The notes: generated by a model not told the origin, from the sequence alone. DNA of 64,000 nt from Dysgonomonadaceae bacterium zrk40 (GCA_016916535.1 CP070276.1:1922001-1986000); one strand, 5' to 3'. Counted from the stretch's first letter, positions 36,261 through 45,306 are shown. Numbers and translations: made by a program.

Positions 36261-36759
36261 ATTTAAACAGCGGTTTCTCGGTTACAGCGGATTGATATAC
36301 CGCTATGCCATTGCTGTTACGGGTGACCGAACAGATGCGGAGGATATTGTACAGGAGGTGTATGAGAAGCTGTGGAAGATACGTGAGACACTGGCGGTGG
36401 TGGAGAACGATGAGGCCTACGTGGTCTCGGTAGCCCGTAACTGTTCGCTCGATCGTCTCCGGAAGCAATCGAGACACCGGATCACAGCCCTCACCCCGGC
36501 AATGGAACCGGAAGACGATGGGGAGGCGTTAGCCAGCCTGGAAGCAAAAGAACAGTTGCAGCAAGTGGAGCAACTGCTTTCCACACTTCCGGTGAACCAG
36601 CAGAGAGCCATTCGCCTTCGTCATTATGCCGATCAACCGCTCCATGAAATTGCGGCGGTGATGCAACTCTCAGAGATGAACGTGCGACAACTCCTCTCGA
36701 GAGCGAGAAGAAACCTGAAAGATAAAATGAAGAAGTATGAGTATGGAGAAAGAGTTTGA
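36247..36759 (+). CDS. ECF-type RNA polymerase sigma factor
   Basis: A 170-residue sigma-70 family ECF factor. Region 2 is YRYAIAVTGDRTDAEDIVQEVYEKLWKIRE and region 4 is STLPVNQQRAIRLRHYADQPLHEIAAVMQLSEMNVRQLLSRARRNLKDKM. It overlaps the DUF4252 gene before it and the membrane protein after it by 23 bases, so translation is coupled. It probably controls its own operon together with the neighbouring putative anti-sigma factor. Confidence 0.9.
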   Translation: MEGGEFKQRFLGYSGLIYRYAIAVTGDRTDAEDIVQEVYEKLWKIRETLAVVENDEAYVVSVARNCSLDRLRKQSRHRITALTPAMEPEDDGEALASLEAKEQLQQVEQLLSTLPVNQQRAIRLRHYADQPLHEIAAVMQLSEMNVRQLLSRARRNLKDKMKKYEYGERV

Positions 36760-37267
36760 GTCCTTATTGGAAAAGTTCTACCGCGGTGAAACAGACCGCC
36801 GGGAGGAGCAACTCCTTTCCGGTTATTTGAACAATGAGTCACTGCCGGCACGATTCGAAGCTGACAGGGAACTGTATAGACTGCTTTCGTCAACCGCACC
36901 GGAGATGCCGAAGGGCCTGGAGTCGAAGATGGGTCACTTGGTCGACAGAATGGAAAGAGCTGAAATAAGCGGGAAGACAACTGAGAAGGGGACCCTCATC
37001 CGGAGAAATTTAAAACTCCGGATCGCCGGGATGGTAGCCTCGCTGCTGATCGTCGCCACAATTGGATTCTGGACCTATTTCAGTGGGAGCGACAACGAAT
37101 CGCTGCTTGCCGATACCTTCGAGAACCCGGAACAGGCTGAGGCAGCAACACTGGAGGCACTGCAGCTTTTCGCAAACAACTTCTCAAAGGGAACACGTAC
37201 GGTAGAGCATGCCGACCGGCAGGTAGACAAAGCATTCAGCCTCTTGCGTGAAACTGTGGGACGGTGA
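36737..37267 (+). CDS. Putative anti-sigma factor, single-TM
   Basis: A 176-residue protein with a cytoplasmic N-terminal part (residues 1-95, LEKFYRGETDRREEQLLSGYLNNE resembles the short zinc-less anti-sigma domain seen in Bacteroidota) and one membrane helix (about 98-116, IAGMVASLLIVATIGFWTYF). The exported C-terminus is short and charged. The name rests mainly on its position directly after and overlapping the sigma gene; no HxxxCxxC zinc motif is present. An internal ATG at 36743 is equally possible as start. Confidence 0.6.
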   Translation: MSMEKEFESLLEKFYRGETDRREEQLLSGYLNNESLPARFEADRELYRLLSSTAPEMPKGLESKMGHLVDRMERAEISGKTTEKGTLIRRNLKLRIAGMVASLLIVATIGFWTYFSGSDNESLLADTFENPEQAEAATLEALQLFANNFSKGTRTVEHADRQVDKAFSLLRETVGR

Positions 37268-37330
37268 GTGATGAGTGGGGAAGATTCTGTAAATGAGTAA
37301 AAAAGAGAACAACCATAAAGATTGAGTAAA

Positions 37331-37816
37331 ATGAAAAAGATGATGATGGTGCTTGCGCTTGCCCTCACAGCCTCCGGGCTGTTCGCGCAGAACAATCCGT
37401 TTGAGAAATTCACGGACATGGAGGGCGTGACTTCGGTCTATATTTCAAAAAACATGCTGTCGCTAATGCCCAAAGAATCGGGCATGCGGTTTGGAGATGT
37501 GGATGTATCAAATTTCCTGGAGAAGCTCTCATCCATCCTGATCCTTACCTCTGAGAACAAGCCGGTCGCGCAGGAGATGGTTTCACTTGCCAACAAGCGG
37601 ATGCGGGACGATAAGTATGAATTGCTGATGCGGGTCAAGTCGGATGACGGCGAGCTGGTTAATTTCTTCATGAAAGGCAAGCCGGAAAACATTCACGAGA
37701 TGATCATGATTGTGGAAGACAGCGATGGTGAGAGCGTGATCATGCAATTCCTGGGAGCTTTTTCACTGGATGACGCGAAGAAAATCACCGATGGGTTGCA
37801 GCAGAAGAACAAGTGA
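37331..37816 (+). CDS. DUF4252 domain protein (second copy)
   Basis: A 161-residue exported protein with a signal peptide (MKKMMMVLALALTASGLFAQ). The body resembles the first copy in layout: PFEKFTDMEGVTSVYISKNMLSLMP and FFMKGKPENIHEMIMIVEDSDGESVIMQFLGAF. The ATG at 37331 is preferred over a TTG at 37322. The two DUF4252 proteins bracket the sigma/anti-sigma pair. They may be the regulated products or periplasmic sensors of the system. Confidence 0.75.
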   Translation: MKKMMMVLALALTASGLFAQNNPFEKFTDMEGVTSVYISKNMLSLMPKESGMRFGDVDVSNFLEKLSSILILTSENKPVAQEMVSLANKRMRDDKYELLMRVKSDDGELVNFFMKGKPENIHEMIMIVEDSDGESVIMQFLGAFSLDDAKKITDGLQQKNK

Positions 37817-37842
37817 GTGAGCATGTCAGTCGCACAACCTGC

Positions 37843-37874
37843 ACCGGATGAGCATCTGCTTGTCCGGTTTTTTT
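37843..37874 (+). terminator. Terminator of the DUF4252-sigma operon
   Basis: ACCGGATGAGCA pairs with TGCTTGTCCGGT (the innermost pairs probably open), followed by seven T. The xseA -7 box TATATTTG starts 38 bases later, at 37913-37920. Confidence 0.8.
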
Positions 37875-37943
37875 ATTGTTCTGTGGATAAGGTTCAATCA
37901 CCCGAAATATGTTATATTTGCTCAATATTTCAATATCCAAAGC

Positions 37944-39212
37944 ATGAAACAAGACTCGTTCTCACTATCCGAACTTAACCGTCGGGTGAAGAATGCCATC
38001 AGCGATCACCTGCCGGAAACCTATTGGTTGCGGGCAGAAACCAGCGATGTGCGCCGCAATCAGAACGGTCACTGCTACCTGGAGTTCGTGGAGAAGGATG
38101 CAGAGAAACAACATATCGTGGCTAAGGCACGTGGGATGATCTGGTCGAATGTCTTCCAGATGCTTTCAGCCTATTTCGAAGCGGAGACGGGACAATCCTT
38201 TACTTCGGGGCTCAATGTGCTGGTGCGTGTGTCGGTCGACTTTCACGAGCTGTATGGTTTCTCTCTTACCGTGGTCGACATCGAACCCTCCTTCACACTG
38301 GGCGAGATTGCCCGCAATCGACAGCAGGTGCTCCGGCAACTGGAGGAGGAGGGGGTGCTGACACTCAACAGGGAACTGGAGCTACCGGAGCTGATCCGCC
38401 GCATCGCAGTGATTTCCTCCCCCAACGCAGCCGGTTATGGTGATTTCTGTGACCAGCTAGCTCGCAACAGCGGAGGGTTCATTTTCTACACGAAATTATT
38501 CCCCGCCATCATGCAGGGGGAGCGCAGCGAGAGTTCCATCATCGCTGCGCTGGAACAGGTGTTCCGTTACAGTGATCACTTCGACGCGGTGACCCTCATC
38601 CGTGGCGGTGGTGCCACCTCCGACCTGAACTGCTTCGATAGCTACTCGCTGGCAGTCAACGTGGCACAGTTTCCCTTGCCGGTGGTGAGTGGCATTGGTC
38701 ATGAGCGTGATGTGACGGTGCTGGACCACGTGGCACACACCCGTGCCAAGACACCCACCGCTGTTGCCGAGTTTTTGATCGGTCACACCTTGAAAACGGC
38801 TTCAGAGCTGGCGGACCTTGAGGAGCGGCTGCAGGGTAAAACCCGGTCGGTGTTGCGGCAGGAATCGTCAGAGATCCGCCTCTTTAGCAAGGACACCGTA
38901 CACCTCTCCACCCTCCTGTTGCAAAAAGAGGAGGCACAGACTCAACAGTTGTCAGAGACGATGCGACATCTGCTAAAACAACAGTTGCAGCAGCAACGTC
39001 ATCAGGTGGAGAGCATGGAACAGTATGTTCGGATGGTGTCACCAGCAAATGTGCTGAAAAGGGGGTATACCCTCACCATCAGGAATGGCAGCATCATCAC
39101 CTCCCTCCACGACGTCGCTCCCGGAGATGTGATCGAGACCCACTTTCGTGATGGCATCGCCACCTCGGAGGTGTGTGGCGTGAGCAATCGTCAGGAGGCG
39201 GAAAAAATCTGA
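37944..39212 (+). CDS. xseA: Exodeoxyribonuclease VII large subunit
   Basis: A 422-residue XseA. The N-terminal OB-fold (residues 1-100) begins MKQDSFSLSELNRRVKNAISDHLPETYWLRAE. The catalytic core has RIAVISSPNAAGYGDFCDQL, RGGGATSDLNCFDSY and GIGHERDVTVLDHVAHTRAKTPTAVAEFL. A long coiled-coil for small-subunit binding follows. Exo VII degrades single-stranded DNA in both directions. The frame is open further upstream, but the ATG at 37944 fits the family and follows a TATATTTG -7 box at 37913-37920. xseB starts 27 bases after the stop. Confidence 0.95.
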   Translation: MKQDSFSLSELNRRVKNAISDHLPETYWLRAETSDVRRNQNGHCYLEFVEKDAEKQHIVAKARGMIWSNVFQMLSAYFEAETGQSFTSGLNVLVRVSVDFHELYGFSLTVVDIEPSFTLGEIARNRQQVLRQLEEEGVLTLNRELELPELIRRIAVISSPNAAGYGDFCDQLARNSGGFIFYTKLFPAIMQGERSESSIIAALEQVFRYSDHFDAVTLIRGGGATSDLNCFDSYSLAVNVAQFPLPVVSGIGHERDVTVLDHVAHTRAKTPTAVAEFLIGHTLKTASELADLEERLQGKTRSVLRQESSEIRLFSKDTVHLSTLLLQKEEAQTQQLSETMRHLLKQQLQQQRHQVESMEQYVRMVSPANVLKRGYTLTIRNGSIITSLHDVAPGDVIETHFRDGIATSEVCGVSNRQEAEKI

Positions 39213-39238
39213 GCGTGAAAACTTCAAAATATTACAGA

Positions 39239-39442
39239 ATGGATACCAATATGGAACATATGAGCTATACAGAAGCAAAGAAAGAACTTATCGATATCGT
39301 TTTCGCCATCGAGACGGGGGAGCTTGATGTAGATGCACTGACCGAGAAGGTGAAGCGGGCCTCCGAGTTGATCCTCTTCTGCCAGGCGAAGCTCACCCAG
39401 ACTGACGAGGAGTTACAGAAGATACTCGACGACATCACATGA
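39239..39442 (+). CDS. xseB: Exodeoxyribonuclease VII small subunit
   Basis: A 67-residue XseB with the family pattern YTEAKKELIDIVFAIETGELDVDALTEKVKRASELILFCQAKL. It forms the helical sleeve around the XseA coiled coil. Several ATGs are possible (39239, 39251, 39260); the first is given. It overlaps ispD by four bases (ATGA), implying coupled translation. Confidence 0.9.
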   Translation: MDTNMEHMSYTEAKKELIDIVFAIETGELDVDALTEKVKRASELILFCQAKLTQTDEELQKILDDIT

Positions 39443-40128
39443 AACCAACAAAACAGCAAAGCGTGATCATCGTTGCCGGAGGTAAGGGCCTCCGTGCAGG
39501 CGGGGAGTTGCCGAAGCAGTTTCAACTAATTGGCGGCCTTCCGGTACTGATGCATACCATCGCTGCTTTTCACCGTTACAACCCTGAAATCATCATCGTG
39601 GTAGTGCTGCCGGAGGGTTTCGAGTCTCACTGGGAGGAACTGCTCCGCACGCACCATTTCACATTGCCTCATCGCACGGTAACGGGTGGAGAGACACGAT
39701 TCCAATCTGTCCGTAACGGACTGGAACTGATTCCTGCTGAAGGGTTGGTGGCGGTTCATGATGCGGCACGCCCCCTGGTGACGAGAGAACTGATCGGCCG
39801 ATGCTTCAAGGCCTGTGACACCCAACAATGCGGTGTGATTCCTGTGGTACGTGAAAGCGCCAGCGTGCGGCTTCTCACGGATGAGGGAAGCCATATGATA
39901 GACAGGGAGCTGTTGCGGTTGGTACAGACACCGCAGCTCTTCCCAGCCGCGGAATTGAAAAAGGCATACCAATGGCCATACGATCCCGCTTTCACAGATG
40001 ATGCATCGGTAGCCGAGAGGCAGGGTCTCCCCATCCTGCTGATAGAGGGTGAGGAAAGCAATATCAAAATCACAACACCGTTTGACTTTTTGATCGCAGA
40101 GCAACTGCTTCTTCATCTGCCAAAATGA
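39439..40128 (+). CDS. ispD: 2-C-methyl-D-erythritol 4-phosphate cytidylyltransferase IspD
   Basis: A 229-residue IspD, the third enzyme of the MEP isoprenoid pathway, making CDP-methylerythritol from CTP. The nucleotide loop is VAGGKGLRAGGELPKQF. The motifs VHDAARPLVTRELI and IPVVRESASVRL, the QTPQLF segment and EGEESNIKITTPFD are all diagnostic. It follows xseB with an ATGA overlap. The intergenic space to lrp is 127 bases and carries the lrp promoter. Confidence 0.95.
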   Translation: MKPTKQQSVIIVAGGKGLRAGGELPKQFQLIGGLPVLMHTIAAFHRYNPEIIIVVVLPEGFESHWEELLRTHHFTLPHRTVTGGETRFQSVRNGLELIPAEGLVAVHDAARPLVTRELIGRCFKACDTQQCGVIPVVRESASVRLLTDEGSHMIDRELLRLVQTPQLFPAAELKKAYQWPYDPAFTDDASVAERQGLPILLIEGEESNIKITTPFDFLIAEQLLLHLPK

Positions 40129-40194
40129 TAGAAACGATTCCTGTTTTTCAATAAATAGGACAAAAAGTGGGGTTTTGTGAAAATAATCATTCCA

Positions 40195-40229
40195 TTTTGT
40201 CATTATATCATGTATTTTTATTATTTTTG
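40195..40229 (+). promoter_or_regulatory. Promoter of the Lrp-family gene
   Basis: TTTTG (40195-40199), 22 bases, then TATTTTTG (40222-40229). The start codon is 27 bases further, giving a short leader. Confidence 0.5.
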
Positions 40230-40255
40230 ATGAAATAATACAAAGCTCACTTCTC

Positions 40256-40723
40256 ATGGAAAAAATTGATAAATTAGACAGACAGATACTGGAAATCATC
40301 TCACAGAATGCCCGCATCCCTTTCCGCGATGTAGCTGAGCAGTGCGGAGTATCGCGTGCCGCCATCCACCAACGTGTGCAGCGGATGATTGAAAATGAGG
40401 TGATCACAGGATCCGGCTATCATGTGAACCCGAAGGTGTTGGGTTATGCTTCCAGTGCCTACATCGGTGTGAAACTAGAGAAAGGATCTATGTACAAGAA
40501 CGTGATCCCCGAGTTCGACAAGATCCCCGAGGTGACTGAGTGCCATTTCACAACAGGACCCTACACCTTGCTGGTGAAGCTGTATGCCCGTGACAACGAG
40601 CACTTGATGGAACTGCTCAACAACCGCATCCAGGAGATTCCCGGCGTGGTGGCCACCGAGACGATGATCTCGCTGAGCCAGAGCGTAAAGCGCGAGATCC
40701 CAATCATGCGCGAGAGTAACTGA
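40256..40723 (+). CDS. Lrp/AsnC family transcriptional regulator
   Basis: A 155-residue Lrp/AsnC protein. The N-terminal helix-turn-helix is KLDRQILEIISQNARIPFRDVAEQCGVSRAAIHQRVQRMIENEVI. The C-terminal RAM/ligand domain contains GYHVNPKVLGY, the FTTGPYTLLVKLYARDNEHLMELL strand-helix and EIPGVVATETMISLSQSVKREIPI. Such proteins form octamers and sense amino acids. Its target could be the neighbouring betaine operon, but position is the only support for this. Confidence 0.9.
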   Translation: MEKIDKLDRQILEIISQNARIPFRDVAEQCGVSRAAIHQRVQRMIENEVITGSGYHVNPKVLGYASSAYIGVKLEKGSMYKNVIPEFDKIPEVTECHFTTGPYTLLVKLYARDNEHLMELLNNRIQEIPGVVATETMISLSQSVKREIPIMRESN

Positions 40724-40748
40724 CATCCCTCTTCCGACTCCAGCCATA

Positions 40749-40792
40749 CACCCCTTCACAGGGACGCAGCAGCGCGACCCTGTGTAGGGGTG
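40749..40792 (+). terminator. Long hairpin after the Lrp gene
   Basis: CACCCCT-T-CACAGGG (40749-40763) pairs with CCCTGTG-T-AGGGGTG (40778-40792); only one T:T mismatch interrupts 14 pairs. No clean T-run follows, and the next promoter's TTTG starts two bases later, so it could be a terminator or an operator-like element. Confidence 0.5.
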
Positions 40793-40793
40793 A

Positions 40794-40825
40794 TTTGTTA
40801 AATTCCATTTTTTTACTTACCTTTG
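40794..40825 (+). promoter_or_regulatory. Consensus promoter of the porin-betaine operon, with 258-base leader
   Basis: TTTG (40794-40797), 20 bases, TACCTTTG (40818-40825). The predicted transcript starts near 40832, about 258 bases before the porin ATG at 41090. The leader contains small hairpins: CCCGG-CTT-CCGGG plus TTTT at 40933-40949, and CAGAGA-AGAAA-TCTCTG near 41023. There is no gene in this stretch and no riboswitch class I recognise. Confidence 0.65.
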
Positions 40826-41089
40826 CACAGCTTTTGAAAAGGATGTCTTACCTTTTTAAATGCAATACAGTCGGTTTATCAGCAGGTTTTCAGAAGGTTA
40901 CATGTCCATCCCTGTTACATTTTAACACGTTTCCCGGCTTCCGGGTTTTAGGTTAAGTCCTTCGTAAAAGCTATCTGTCGATGCTTTCCCTTTTTCACGG
41001 ATGATACAATCCATATTACTGAACAGAGAAGAAATCTCTGATCTGCTTCATCGTTGATTAATCAACATTCAATCCAAAATAAAACTCGA

Positions 41090-42298
41090 ATGGTTTATCA
41101 AAAAATTTTACTGATTATTTCACTGTTTTTTATTGCCTCCTCACTCTACCCACAACCTCCTGAAAAGGAAGATGGCTTCACTTTGGGCGGGGCACTTCGC
41201 TACAACCTGATGTCGACGAACTACGAGAGCAACGGAAACAAACTTAAAACGAAGACCGACTGGGATACCTGGCGCCTTAACGTGGAGGGATCCCACTCCG
41301 GCATCGACCTGAGCTTCGAATACCGCTTTTATCCCTCCAGTGGAACTCATTTCATACATCACGGTTACCTGGGATACGGCTTCACAGATAAGGTATACAT
41401 GATGCTGGGGGTATCGCAGGTACCGTTCGGTATCGCCGACTTTGCTTCTCATTCCTGGTGGTTCCAGATTCCCTATTACCTGGGACTGGAAGATGACTAC
41501 GACATGGGGGTGCGGTTCGACATCGCGCCTGCCGACAATTTGGATCTCTCGTTTGCCTACTACCGGCAGGCGGAGCCGGCGGGACCGGTGGCGGGAACGA
41601 ACAATGTGGGTCAGGGGAGATACTCCTACGACATTCTCCCCGGTACAGGCTCCTTCCTCAATCAGCAGGGGGAATTAATGAGTGCCTATGCAACCCTGCA
41701 TGAGGTGGATCAGTTCAATGCGCGCCTCAACTGGGAGTTTATCCCCGGCTGGGTGGCAGGTCTCTCCGCACAGGCGGGTGGTCTTTACAACCCCAAGCTG
41801 GATGAGACTACCACTTCAACTGCATTTGCCGCTCACCTGGCCGCCACCTTCGGTCGCTTCAGCCTGAAAACAGAGTTGATCAGCTACGATTACAACGCCC
41901 TGTCAGACGAGGGTGATAAACTCGATGTGGTACAGATGGGTGCCTATGGTTATGATTATGCGGGAGGTGACAATTACAGCGGTGGTGTGGCGGCCAAGGC
42001 TAATATCTATGTGGCCGGTCTAGCCTACACGTTGCCAGTCTCATGGGGACCGTTATCCTCCATACAGGCTCACATCGACTATTCTGTAGTAGACAAGGCC
42101 GAGGAGACGTTTTACAATACCCACCACTTGGTACCCGGTATCCTTGTTACCGCCGGTCCTGTTTACACCTACGTGGATTACGCTATGGGTAAGAATCAGC
42201 CCTGGCTGACAGATGACTTCGGAAAGGGACTGGGTTCGGGAGTTGAAGATCCCGACTGGAACAGCCGTCTCAATGTCAATGTAGGTTACTACTTTTAA
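41090..42298 (+). CDS. Outer-membrane porin of the betaine operon
   Basis: A 402-residue outer-membrane protein with a signal peptide (MVYQKILLIISLFFIASSLYPQ) and a body of alternating amphipathic strands that ends in a typical barrel terminus (NVNVGYYF). It resembles the phosphate-selective porin O/P type in overall layout (LGYGFTDKVYMMLGVSQVPFGIADF). It is the first gene of an operon, 9 bases before the ABC ATPase, so it is inferred to bring glycine betaine or a related compound across the outer membrane. The upstream ATG at 41054 would only add a polar extension before the signal peptide. Confidence 0.75.
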   Translation: MVYQKILLIISLFFIASSLYPQPPEKEDGFTLGGALRYNLMSTNYESNGNKLKTKTDWDTWRLNVEGSHSGIDLSFEYRFYPSSGTHFIHHGYLGYGFTDKVYMMLGVSQVPFGIADFASHSWWFQIPYYLGLEDDYDMGVRFDIAPADNLDLSFAYYRQAEPAGPVAGTNNVGQGRYSYDILPGTGSFLNQQGELMSAYATLHEVDQFNARLNWEFIPGWVAGLSAQAGGLYNPKLDETTTSTAFAAHLAATFGRFSLKTELISYDYNALSDEGDKLDVVQMGAYGYDYAGGDNYSGGVAAKANIYVAGLAYTLPVSWGPLSSIQAHIDYSVVDKAEETFYNTHHLVPGILVTAGPVYTYVDYAMGKNQPWLTDDFGKGLGSGVEDPDWNSRLNVNVGYYF

Positions 42299-42307
42299 AC
42301 AACTATT

Positions 42308-43558
42308 ATGACTGAAAACAACGATAGAACGGTAAAAATAAAAGTCGAGGATCTTACACTGATCTTCGGTAAGCGCAAGAAAGAGGCACTGGCGATGCTT
42401 GAAAAAGGAGCATCGAAAAAGGAGATCCTGAAGAAGACAAAGTGCACAGTAGGGATCAACAAGGCCAGCTTCGAGGTGTATGAAGGAGAGGTCTTCGTGG
42501 TGATGGGCCTCTCCGGTAGTGGTAAGTCAACACTGATTCGCTGCCTGAACAGGTTGAACGAGCCGACCGCAGGGAAGGTTTTTTTCAAGGATCACGACAT
42601 CACCCGTGAGGGAAACAAAGAACTGATGAAGACGCGCCGCTACGAAATGAGCATGGTGTTTCAGAAATTCGGCCTGCTGCCCCACAAGACCATCCTGGAG
42701 AATGCCGCTTTCGGCCTTGAGCTGCGAGGAGAACCTAAGGAAGAGAGGGAGAAAAAAGCACTTCAGGCACTCGAAACGGTAGGTCTGAAGGGATATGAGG
42801 AGCAGCTGCCCGCCGCCATGTCTGGCGGGATGCAGCAACGTGTTGGTCTGGCCAGGGCACTGGCAAACGACAGCGAGGTACTGCTGATGGACGAAGCGTT
42901 CTCGGCCCTCGACCCACTGATCAAGTCTGACATGCAGGATGAACTGTTGCAAATTCAGGAGAAGCTGCAGAAGACCATCGTCTTCATCACTCACGACCTG
43001 GATGAGGCAATCAAGCTGGGTGACCGCATCGTGATCATGAAGGATGGTGTGATCGAACAGATCGGCACCGCCGAGGAGATTCTCACCAACCCGGCCAGTG
43101 ACTATGTAGAGGCATTCACGGAGAAAGTGGATCGCAAGACCATCATCACCGCTGAGACGCTGATGTTCCGCAAGCCCACCTTGCTGCATCTGAAGAAGGA
43201 TGGTCCCATGCAGGCGATTCGCAAGATGCGCACCATCTCGGTAGATGTGCTGCCGGTGGAAGATGAGAAACGGGTGTTCCTGGGTTATGTATGGCTGAAA
43301 GATGTGCTGAAGCTGGCCGATAAGAACGAGAACTCGCTGCAGTCGGTGATCAGAACAGAGGTGCCGAGTGTCTACAGCCATTATACGGTGGAGGAGATGC
43401 TGCCACTAATCTCGAACCACAACTACCCGCTGGCGGTGGTCGACGAGGAGAGCAAGCGGTTGCTGGGTATCGTGACCCAGACCTCATTGATCATCGAGGC
43501 TACCCGCTTCGAGCGTGAAGAGGTGAAAGAGTTAATAGAAAAAGCAAACGATATTTGA
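42308..43558 (+). CDS. proV: Glycine betaine/proline ABC transporter ATP-binding protein
   Basis: A 416-residue ProV/OpuAA-type ATPase. Walker A is GLSGSGKST at residues 67-75. The signature is MSGGMQQRVGLARAL and Walker B is LLMDEAFSALD. The N-terminal extension before the ATPase core contains FGKRKKEALAMLEKGASKKEILKKTKCTVGINKASFEV, which is family-typical. Two CBS domains occupy about residues 280-410 and usually sense ionic strength or c-di-AMP. It is 9 bases after the porin and 1 base before proW. Confidence 0.92.
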   Translation: MTENNDRTVKIKVEDLTLIFGKRKKEALAMLEKGASKKEILKKTKCTVGINKASFEVYEGEVFVVMGLSGSGKSTLIRCLNRLNEPTAGKVFFKDHDITREGNKELMKTRRYEMSMVFQKFGLLPHKTILENAAFGLELRGEPKEEREKKALQALETVGLKGYEEQLPAAMSGGMQQRVGLARALANDSEVLLMDEAFSALDPLIKSDMQDELLQIQEKLQKTIVFITHDLDEAIKLGDRIVIMKDGVIEQIGTAEEILTNPASDYVEAFTEKVDRKTIITAETLMFRKPTLLHLKKDGPMQAIRKMRTISVDVLPVEDEKRVFLGYVWLKDVLKLADKNENSLQSVIRTEVPSVYSHYTVEEMLPLISNHNYPLAVVDEESKRLLGIVTQTSLIIEATRFEREEVKELIEKANDI

Positions 43559-43559
43559 T

Positions 43560-44423
43560 ATGGAAAGAGTAATAAACTTAGGTAAATATATAGAACAGGG
43601 AATCAATGCCCTGGAAGAGAATTTCTCTTTTCTGTGGAGCGCCATCGACGATGGGATCTCCTGGACGGTAGATCATCTCAACGACTTGTTGCTGGGCATT
43701 CCCTTTGTCCTCTTCCTGCTGCTTATCACTTTCCTGGCCTACTACGCCAAGACAGGCAGTAAGCTATTCAGGAAGGAGGGGCTGAAAATGGGGCTCGGAT
43801 TGGCCTCCTTTGTGGTCGTCGGCTTCCTGCTGATCTATCTGATGGGCTACTGGGAGGATGCCATTCACACCACCACGCTGGTACTGGTGGCTACCTTTAT
43901 TGCCCTGATCCTTGGAATTCCACTGGGAATCCTCTCGGCAAGAAACAGGACTGCTGATATGATCATACGCCCTATTCTCGATTTTATGCAGACGATGCCG
44001 GCCTTCGTATACCTGATTCCGGCCATCTTCTTTTTCAGCGTGGGGAATACGCCGGGCATCATTGCCACGGTAATCTTCTCACTGCCCCCGGCAGTGCGTC
44101 TCACCAGCCTCGGCATCAGGAATGTACCCTCTGATGTGGTGGAGGCGGGACATGCTTTCGGTGCCACCGAAAACCAAATCCTATACAAGATTCAGCTGCC
44201 GCTGGCCATGCCGACCATTTTGACCGGTGTGAACCAGGTGATCCTGCTGGCGCTCTCGATGGTGGTAATAGCCTCAATGGTAGGGGCCCGCGGACTGGGT
44301 AGCATCGTCTATCAGGGGATCCAGCAGAACGACATCGCGAAAGGGTTTGAGTCGGGTCTCGGGATTGTGATCCTGGCCATCATCCTCGATAGGATCACCC
44401 AGTCGATTGCCAATAAGAAATAG
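43560..44423 (+). CDS. proW: Glycine betaine/proline ABC transporter permease
   Basis: A 287-residue ProW/OpuAB permease with about six to seven membrane helices. The coupling region is AGHAFGATENQILYKIQLPLAMPTILTGVNQVILLALSMVVIASMVGARGLG (EAA-loop type). The segment FMQTMPAFVYLIPAIFFFSVG is characteristic. It starts 1 base after proV and ends 25 bases before proX. Confidence 0.92.
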   Translation: MERVINLGKYIEQGINALEENFSFLWSAIDDGISWTVDHLNDLLLGIPFVLFLLLITFLAYYAKTGSKLFRKEGLKMGLGLASFVVVGFLLIYLMGYWEDAIHTTTLVLVATFIALILGIPLGILSARNRTADMIIRPILDFMQTMPAFVYLIPAIFFFSVGNTPGIIATVIFSLPPAVRLTSLGIRNVPSDVVEAGHAFGATENQILYKIQLPLAMPTILTGVNQVILLALSMVVIASMVGARGLGSIVYQGIQQNDIAKGFESGLGIVILAIILDRITQSIANKK

Positions 44424-44448
44424 AATGATAATTTTAAAACAGAGTAAT

Positions 44449-45306
44449 ATGAAAAAAATGAGCAAACTACTGTCCATTCTTATGGCAGCATCGATTCTGC
44501 TGTTGATGACAGCCTGTGGCAACAGCCAGAAAAGTGACCGTGAAGAGGTGACCATCCTCTACCCCAATTGGGCCGAAGGAATTGCCCTCTCCTACCTGAG
44601 TAAGGTGGTGCTTGAAGAGAAGGGTTACGATGTGGATATGATCAACCTGGAACCGGGACTGATTTATGGTGAGCTGTCGAAAGAGAACTCAAAGGGGGAT
44701 ATCTTTCTTGATGCATGGTTACCCCACACTCACAAGGAATATTGGGAAGATTATGGCGACAAGCTGGAGAAGCTGGGTGAAGCATTTAGCGGCGGTACCA
44801 CCGGGTTGGTGGTTCCCTCCTATGTCACCATCAACTCAATCGAGGAGCTGAATGCAAACCGAGACCGATTCGATGGTGAAATCATCGGTATTGGTAGTGG
44901 AGCAGGAATACATGCTAGCACACTGAATGCGATAGAAGCATATGATCTCGACTTTGAACAGATCACCTCCAGTGGCCCCGCAATGGTTGCCAGCCTCGAC
45001 AAGGCAGTCAAGAATGAGGAGTGGATCGTGATTACCGGCTGGAAGCCTCACTTCAAGTGGATGAACTTCGACCTGAAGTACCTTGAGGATCCCAAAGGGG
45101 TTTATCCCACTGATGTGTGTGCCATCATCTCCAGAAGAGGATTTAAGGAGGATATGCCTGAATTGGCTGCCTTTTATGGCAAGTTCAATCTTAGCGAGGA
45201 CTATCTTTACAGTCTGATGGCAGCCATTGATGAGCAGGGTGAAGAGGCGGGTGCCGCAGCATGGTACGAAGCCAATAAGGCGATGATAGACGGCTGGTTC
45301 GAGTGA
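44449..45306 (+). CDS. proX: Glycine betaine-binding lipoprotein
   Basis: A 285-residue substrate-binding protein of the OpuAC/ProX family. The N-terminal lipobox is LLMTACGN, so it is a lipoprotein. The mature part begins with VTILYPNWAEGIALSYLSKVVLEEKGYDV, and the ligand box aromatic region is ITGWKPHFKWMNFDLKYLEDPKGVYP. The ATG at 44449 (MKKMSKLLSILMAAS) is preferred over one at 44407 inside proW. A strong terminator follows. With the upstream genes this is a complete import route for a compatible solute. Confidence 0.92.
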   Translation: MKKMSKLLSILMAASILLLMTACGNSQKSDREEVTILYPNWAEGIALSYLSKVVLEEKGYDVDMINLEPGLIYGELSKENSKGDIFLDAWLPHTHKEYWEDYGDKLEKLGEAFSGGTTGLVVPSYVTINSIEELNANRDRFDGEIIGIGSGAGIHASTLNAIEAYDLDFEQITSSGPAMVASLDKAVKNEEWIVITGWKPHFKWMNFDLKYLEDPKGVYPTDVCAIISRRGFKEDMPELAAFYGKFNLSEDYLYSLMAAIDEQGEEAGAAAWYEANKAMIDGWFE

